From Actinomycetes bacterium (GTDB lineage Bacteria > Actinomycetota > Acidimicrobiia > Acidimicrobiales > Acidimicrobiaceae), in assembly GCA_021823385.1 (NCBI GenBank), contig JAKAOC010000039.1:1-10253 (forward strand): DNA of 10,253 bases, read 5' to 3'. Both the position numbers and the translations under genes were made by a program. The notes beneath the pieces are model-generated. The model saw only the letters and a list, made by a program, of their open reading frames with translations. It did not search any database and was not told the DNA's origin. This document shows positions 7,189-10,253 of the stretch, one piece after another. Within the stretch, counting starts at the first letter, position 1, and each line of letters opens with the position of its first letter.

Positions 7189-7775
7189 GCCTCCTCGCGC
7201 AATGCCGCCTCGATGGACTCGGCCACCTCGACCGAGGGTTCGAACTGGGCCAGCGCCGGCAGATCGGCCAGCGAGGGGAGACCAAGCCTCTCCAAAAAGA
7301 GCGCCGTGGTGGCGAACAGTACCGCCGATCCGGCGGTGTTCTCCCTCCCGACCGGATGGATGTAGCCTTTCACGGCCAGCATGCGCATGACCGCGTCGGA
7401 GTTCACACCGCGTATGGCCGACACCCGCCTGCGGGAAATGGGCTGCTGGTAGGCGACTATGGCGAGCGTCTCCAATGCCGCCGGAGACAGGCGCGCCTCG
7501 AAGGTCTCCTCGGCGAATCGGCCGAGCGCCCCGTGATGAACGGACTTGGTGACAAAGCGATAGCCACCGGCCAGGGAGGCGATCTCGATTCCGAACGACG
7601 GATCCGCATAGCGGTCCAGGAGCTCTCCCATGGCCAGCTCGCAGTCGGATTCGCTGGCCCCGGAGGCCCGGCTGAGCTGGGCAAGGGTGACGGGCTCGCT
7701 CGCCACCAGGATGAGCGCCTCCAAAGTCGCGGCCAGGCCACCCGCCGCGCCCCTCGCGTCCCGATCCTCGTCCAT
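7185..7775 (-). CDS. scpB: Segregation and condensation protein B
   Basis: Partner of ScpA and Smc in the bacterial condensin that organises and segregates the chromosome. The protein has 196 residues, with two winged-helix domains expected. The first covers about 14-80, including LEALILVASEPVTLAQL. The second starts with the family signature LSPAALETLAIVAYQQPI (96-113) followed by RRRVSAIRGVNSD. ATG 7775 is the only reasonable start, but the ribosome site is poor: only an AGG two bases away. A long-range stem joins the scpA stop to this start, so expression may depend on ribosomes arriving from scpA. It overlaps rluB by four bases at its 3' end. Confidence 0.94.
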   Translation of the reverse strand: MDEDRDARGAAGGLAATLEALILVASEPVTLAQLSRASGASESDCELAMGELLDRYADPSFGIEIASLAGGYRFVTKSVHHGALGRFAEETFEARLSPAALETLAIVAYQQPISRRRVSAIRGVNSDAVMRMLAVKGYIHPVGRENTAGSAVLFATTALFLERLGLPSLADLPALAQFEPSVEVAESIEAALREEA

Positions 7776-7776
7776 G

Positions 7777-7845
7777 GCCTAAGAAGCTAATCGCGAGGAG
7801 CCCCGGCGGCGCATTGCGGCCAGGCTCTGCCGCTGGCTCTTAGGC
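7777..7845 (-). promoter_or_regulatory. Long-range stem joining the scpA stop to the scpB start
   Basis: In the minus-strand RNA, GCCTAAGA (7845-7838) pairs perfectly with TCTTAGGC (7784-7777), and two more G-C pairs follow after a one-base bulge. An inner GCCAG/CTGGC hairpin (7837-7833 with 7823-7819) lies inside. The left arm contains the scpA TAA stop. The right arm holds the only AGG in front of the scpB ATG. This could hide the scpB start until ribosomes reach the end of scpA. Seen in sequence; function inferred. Confidence 0.4.
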
Positions 7846-8577
7846 ACTCTCGAGCAGCAGGCGGAGCTCGATCGGCGCGCTTGCGAGAGCCTGGCGGATG
7901 TCGACTTCGCCCAGCTTGAAGAGCTCCAGCATTCCCAGGAAGTGGACCACCACGTCCAGGCGCTCCTCGGCGTCGCGCACCACGTCGTCGAAGGTGGCTT
8001 CGCGAGTGCGCGCCAGATGCGCGGCTATCCGCCGCCGGGCCTCGGCCACCGATATGCGCGGGAGCGGGGTTACATGCGTTGGGGGCATCTCCTGCTCCTC
8101 GTTCCGGCCAAGCACGCGCGCATAGGCCTCGGCCAGCTGCAGCCCGGTCACGGAGGAAAGCGGATCCGGCACGAGGTGCGCCACCTCCGCGCCGAAACCG
8201 GTCCTGCGCCCCACGCGGCGCATCCCCTCCTCCAGCATCCCCGCGAGCACCGCCGAGACGTCCCGGTACGCCTTGGCTTCGAGGAGGCGGGCAATGAGGA
8301 CGTCGCGCTCGTCGAGGAAGTCGGCATCGTCTTCGTCGTCGTACTCACTCCCCGGAAGCAGCCGCCGGCACTTGATCTCCATCAGGGTGGCCGCGACCAG
8401 CAGAAACTCGGTTGCCACCTCGAGGTCGAGAGCCCGCCGCAACTCGATCTCGGCCAAAAAGGAGGTGACGAGTTCGTTGAGGGAGATCTGATGGACATCC
8501 AGGCTGCGTGCCTGGATCAACGAGAGAAGAATGCCGATCGGCCCCTCGTAGATGTCCAGCTTCACCTCGTACGCCAA
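7840..8577 (-). CDS. scpA: Segregation and condensation protein A
   Basis: Kleisin subunit of the Smc-ScpAB complex, which bridges the Smc heads during chromosome organisation. At 245 residues it has normal length. The N-terminal kleisin domain shows the family block YEGPIGILLSLI (10-21) followed by QARSLDVHQISLNELVTSF, then EFLLVAATLMEIKCRRLLP. An acidic linker (YDDEDDADFLDERD) follows, and the C-terminal winged helix includes RLDVVVHFLGMLELFKLGEV, which binds the Smc head. The chosen start is TTG 8577, with AGGGGG about eight bases upstream; it gives MAYEVKLDIYEGP, which fits relatives. The gene heads the scpA-scpB-rluB-aroH-aroA run and is divergent from the small biotin carrier. Confidence 0.94.
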   Translation of the reverse strand: MAYEVKLDIYEGPIGILLSLIQARSLDVHQISLNELVTSFLAEIELRRALDLEVATEFLLVAATLMEIKCRRLLPGSEYDDEDDADFLDERDVLIARLLEAKAYRDVSAVLAGMLEEGMRRVGRRTGFGAEVAHLVPDPLSSVTGLQLAEAYARVLGRNEEQEMPPTHVTPLPRISVAEARRRIAAHLARTREATFDDVVRDAEERLDVVVHFLGMLELFKLGEVDIRQALASAPIELRLLLESA

Positions 8578-8600
8578 CTGAGCGCCCCCTGACCCTGGCC

Positions 8601-8606
8601 ATCATA
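8601..8606 (-). promoter_or_regulatory. Candidate -10 element for scpA
   Basis: TATGAT (five of six to TATAAT) on the minus strand lies 23 bases upstream of the scpA TTG. Its -35 zone would fall about 18 bases further upstream, inside the inverted repeat at 8617-8645. The -35 hexamer itself is poor. Confidence 0.4.
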
Positions 8607-8616
8607 TGCCCGGCGC

Positions 8617-8645
8617 CGCTACGCAGACCTCTAATCTGCGTAGCG
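8617..8645. repeat. Perfect 11-bp inverted repeat between scpA and the biotin carrier
   Basis: CGCTACGCAGA and TCTGCGTAGCG flank a seven-base spacer (CCTCTAA). It lies between two divergent 5' ends, 40 bases from the scpA start and 54 from the biotin-carrier start, so an operator for a dimeric repressor or a shared promoter element is more likely than a terminator. A TAATCT (-10-like, + strand) covers the spacer and the first bases of the right arm. It matches no operator I know (not BirA, BioR, BioQ or LexA type). Confidence 0.6.
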
Positions 8646-8698
8646 ACCGCCCCACGCCATGGCGACGTGCCAGAATCGCTGCGGAAGAAAGGAAGCCA

Positions 8699-8908
8699 GT
8701 GCAGATCAAGAGCCCCATGTCCGGAACCCTCGTAACCTTCTCCGTAGCTGTCGGGAGCCGGGTCGAAAAGGGCCAGCAAGTGGCCGTCGTCGAGTCCATG
8801 AAGATGGAGATCCCGGTGGAGGCCGACGCCTCGGGCGAGGTGTCGGCGTTGCACGCCGCCCCAGGTGAATTCATCGGAGAGGGCGACGCCCTGATCAGCC
8901 TCGACTAG
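8699..8908 (+). CDS. Small stand-alone biotin carrier protein (TB7.3-like)
   Basis: A 69-residue single-domain biotinyl/lipoyl carrier. The biotin-attachment motif ESMKMEIP (32-39) has the target lysine at K35, and the flanking hammerhead sequence is complete (MQIKSPMSGTLVTFSVAVG at the start, GEFIGEGDALISLD at the end). Similar short carriers occur in actinobacteria (mycobacterial TB7.3); which carboxylase it serves, if any, is not known, and no carboxylase subunit is in the window. GTG 8699 is chosen because of the excellent AAAGGAAG ribosome site (8688-8695), with AGGA five bases before the start. An in-frame upstream ATG (8606) would add an arginine-rich segment running through the inverted repeat and is unlikely. 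It is divergent from scpA. Confidence 0.92.
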   Translation: MQIKSPMSGTLVTFSVAVGSRVEKGQQVAVVESMKMEIPVEADASGEVSALHAAPGEFIGEGDALISLD

Positions 8909-8913
8909 TCGAA

Positions 8914-8939
8914 GTGCCGGCCCGCGTCCCGGCGGGCAC
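8914..8939 (+). terminator. Candidate terminator hairpin after the biotin carrier gene
   Basis: GTGCC-G-GCC pairs with GGC-G-GGCAC (eight base pairs with one G-G mismatch) around the loop CGCGTCCC, beginning six bases after the stop. No T-run follows, as is usual for GC-rich actinobacterial terminators. Confidence 0.45.
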
Positions 8940-9211
8940 TGCATTGGTGAGGTGGGCCGCATCAACGCGGTAGCCGGCGGGCTCAAAGGCGCGCGAGTTC
9001 AATGAAGAACCGGGCTTACGCCCTTGGTGTGGCCCCGTCAACCGCCATCTCCGCACGTCCCACGAATGCGCCTTGGCCGCCCCTTCGCCGCCTTAGAGAT
9101 TTCAGGCTGCGGGCGGAGGTTCTCGGCATCTCCGGAGCCAAATGCCAGCCATACGCGTCGTCGCGCTTTCGGCGAGCCGGAGAGTCGGGACCGGCGCGCG
9201 CTCGGAAGCGC
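8940..9211. other. Gene-free stretch between biotin carrier and pilin
   Basis: With the hairpin just before it, about 300 bases separate the two convergent stops. I see no supported gene. The frames open here on both strands are rich in arginine, proline and alanine, lack ribosome sites and resemble nothing. A short stem GCGCT-CGGA-AGCGC (9198-9211) directly after the pilin stop may help end that transcript. No repeat, tRNA or mobile-element end was recognised. Confidence 0.5.
9198..9211 (-). terminator. Short hairpin directly after the pilin stop
   Basis: On the minus strand GCGCT and AGCGC form a 5-bp stem with a TCCG tetraloop, immediately following the TAG of the pilin gene. It is short and has no T-run, so it is a weak terminator candidate or an mRNA 3' end stabiliser. 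Confidence 0.25.
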
Positions 9212-9730
9212 CTACCAGCCGGCGCCACTCGCGCTGCGCGCCCATCCGCTTGTGGAAGAAGCGGTAGGGCAGGCGATAGCCCCGGTGCCGATGTAGAAGT
9301 AGGTACCCTTGGCGCTTCCGGCATTCGGATCGAGCACCAGGGCCATTTGCAGCGTCTTGCCGGAGGCGGAGACGCCGGCGAAGCAGATGTCGTCGGAACT
9401 GGCGGCGTAGACGTACTGCACGTTCTGGCTGGAAACCGCCGAGGCGGACCCGTTCCAAGAGACAAAGTCCAACGACGGCTCCGTCTTGGACAGGTCGGTC
9501 TGAAGCGCCGTCCCGGTACTGAATGCGTAGGAGTTCTTGATGTAGAGCGTCTGGGCGTCGGTCATCGCATTGCGCAGATCCGACTCCACCGACCGGTTCT
9601 GCGCCTCGGTGCGCGCGTTAAGGAAGGTGGGAACGGCAATCGAGACGAGGATTCCGATGATGACCACCACGACCATGACCTCGATCAAGGTGAAACCTTG
9701 TTCGGCACCCTTGCCACGCCGCGCTTGCAT
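9212..9730 (-). CDS. Type IV prepilin (class III-signal major or minor pilin)
   Basis: A 172-residue prepilin, exported and assembled into a type IV pilus or related filament. The leader is 12 residues (MQARRGKGAEQG). Prepilin peptidase would cut G12/F13, giving a mature protein that starts FTLIEVMVVVVIIGILVSIA, with E17 at mature position 5 and P34 at position 22. The helix continues through about residue 66 and is followed by a beta domain. Two cysteines, C116 and C154, could form a C-terminal disulfide loop of the kind common in pilins. The C-terminus is small-residue rich (TASSTSGWARSASGAGW). ATG 9730 has AGGAG eight bases upstream and gives the right leader length; an upstream in-frame ATG at 9775 is less likely. 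No assembly ATPase, prepilin peptidase or second pilin is in the window. Divergent from the histidine phosphatase. Confidence 0.92.
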   Translation of the reverse strand: MQARRGKGAEQGFTLIEVMVVVVIIGILVSIAVPTFLNARTEAQNRSVESDLRNAMTDAQTLYIKNSYAFSTGTALQTDLSKTEPSLDFVSWNGSASAVSSQNVQYVYAASSDDICFAGVSASGKTLQMALVLDPNAGSAKGTYFYIGTGAIACPTASSTSGWARSASGAGW

Positions 9731-9899
9731 TCCGCGGTCTCCTCTCGGGTAATGCGCACAGTGGCGCACCCACACTGCAAAGTTCGGTATGAACTTGGCC
9801 GCACTTTAGAAACGTGGCGTGCCTGCCAAAAAGCGGTCCACCTATTGTAAGCGGCAGGTCGCCCTCTTGCGGGCTTGGAGTACGCTTTTCGCGAGGCGC
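9731..9899. promoter_or_regulatory. Divergent promoter/leader region between pilin and histidine phosphatase
   Basis: On the minus strand a TACAAT (9849-9844) could be the pilin -10 element, giving a leader of about 106 bases. The leader contains the inverted repeat AAGTTC-N5-GAACTT (9780-9796) and two overlapping stems: TGCGC/GCGCA (9753-9768) and CAGTG/CACTG (9759-9777). The AGGAG ribosome site is at 9739-9743. On the + side TACGCT (9881-9886) is a possible -10 for the phosphatase. I do not recognise a known riboswitch; in particular the conserved c-di-GMP-I core is not seen. Confidence 0.45.
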
Positions 9900-10253
9900 A
9901 TGATCATTTATCTCGTTCGGCATGCCAAGGCGGGGCACCGTGGTGACGACCTGACTCTGGACCGCCACCGCCACCTCACCACGGCAGGCATTCGCCAGGC
10001 CAAAGCCATAGCTGGATACTTCACCACTCACCCAGTGGGGCGGATCCTCTCGTCGCCTTATGCGCGCTGCCTAGAGACCATGGAGCCAACCGCTGCCGAA
10101 CTCGGGATCGAAATCGAGGTGAGCGAAGCGCTGGCCGAGGAGACCACGCTGTCCCGGCTCGCCGGCCTGCTCGAAGAGCTCGCCGCCGTGGCCGCGGTCG
10201 CCATCTGCTCTCACGGGAACGTCATTCCCACGGCGATGGATCTGGTGGGAAGA
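9900..10253 (+). CDS. Histidine phosphatase superfamily protein, N-terminal 118 residues (runs off right edge)
   Basis: The frame opens at ATG 9900 and stays open to the window end. The protein begins MIIYLVRHAKAG, so the phospho-accepting histidine is H8 within the RH(G/A) motif of the phosphoglycerate-mutase/SixA-like superfamily, with R7 beside it. TAGIRQAKAIAGYF and RILSSPYARCLETMEP (R and S/SPxxRxxET block) follow, and the second active-site histidine is H105 in ICSHGNVIP. The second half may lie beyond the edge. It resembles the histidine-phosphatase domain fused to Nudix in mycobacterial MutT1, but it starts without any Nudix domain here. Substrate unknown; protein-histidine, nucleotide or sugar phosphates are all possible. 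A GAGG lies close (three bases) to the ATG. Confidence 0.9.
   Translation, partial: MIIYLVRHAKAGHRGDDLTLDRHRHLTTAGIRQAKAIAGYFTTHPVGRILSSPYARCLETMEPTAAELGIEIEVSEALAEETTLSRLAGLLEELAAVAAVAICSHGNVIPTAMDLVGR

Noticed and set aside
8617..8645. Intrinsic terminator at the 11-bp inverted repeat
   Set aside because: It lies between the 5' ends of divergent genes with no transcript expected to end there and no T-run on either side.
8940..9010. tRNA-like fragments (a GTTCAA box and a CTCAAAG loop-like string)
   Set aside because: The arms needed for a cloverleaf do not pair, the T-loop consensus fails at its end, and there is no acceptor stem.
9002..9850. A long open frame on the + strand (282 codons) covering the pilin gene
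   Set aside because: It runs antisense to a clear prepilin, its arginine- and glycine-rich product resembles nothing, and its ATG has no ribosome site.
9731..9850. A c-di-GMP riboswitch in the pilin leader
   Set aside because: Considered because pilin genes are known targets, but the conserved core strings of that class are absent.

Overview
The window is high-GC bacterial DNA with many GTG and TTG starts. It most resembles a deep-branching actinobacterium (an Acidimicrobiia-like lineage is my guess). Three things support this: an HtpX gene paired with the PspA-associated protein PspAB, a roughly 70-residue TB7.3-type biotin carrier, and -10-like hexamers sitting just upstream of GTG starts, as in leaderless actinobacterial mRNAs. 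Gene content is mostly chromosomal housekeeping. There is no sign of a phage, insertion sequence, CRISPR array, tRNA or rRNA.

Layout, left to right. At 1-486 (-) lies the N-terminal part of a PDZ/radical-SAM DUF512 protein that runs off the left edge. Head to head with it is ispH (523-1572, +), the last enzyme of the MEP isoprenoid pathway. Convergent to ispH come plsC (1592-2290, -) and cmk (2370-3020, -). A divergent promoter region (3021-3156) separates cmk from htpX (3157-4074, +) and pspAB (4109-4678, +), an envelope-stress pair. Then a tight minus-strand block reads scpA (8577-7840), scpB (7775-7185), rluB (7188-6454), aroH-type chorismate mutase (6443-6081) and aroA (6056-4701). Divergent from scpA is a stand-alone biotin carrier (8699-8908, +). 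After a gene-free stretch of about 300 bp comes a type IV prepilin (9730-9212, -). Divergent from the pilin, a histidine-phosphatase gene (9900 onward, +) runs off the right edge.

The minus-strand series scpA-scpB-rluB-aroH-aroA-cmk-plsC, together with ispH and the DUF512 gene, resembles a conserved bacterial cluster that couples chromosome segregation (Smc-ScpAB), ribosome modification, chorismate/aromatic synthesis, nucleotide and phospholipid supply, and isoprenoids. Here it is interrupted by htpX-pspAB in the opposite orientation, between aroA and cmk. ispH is also flipped relative to plsC.

I found no clear undescribed system. The best leads are small regulatory structures: a perfect 11-bp inverted repeat between scpA and the biotin carrier, a long-range stem spanning the scpA stop and the scpB start, probable leaderless starts for ispH and cmk, and mutually exclusive hairpins in the pilin leader.
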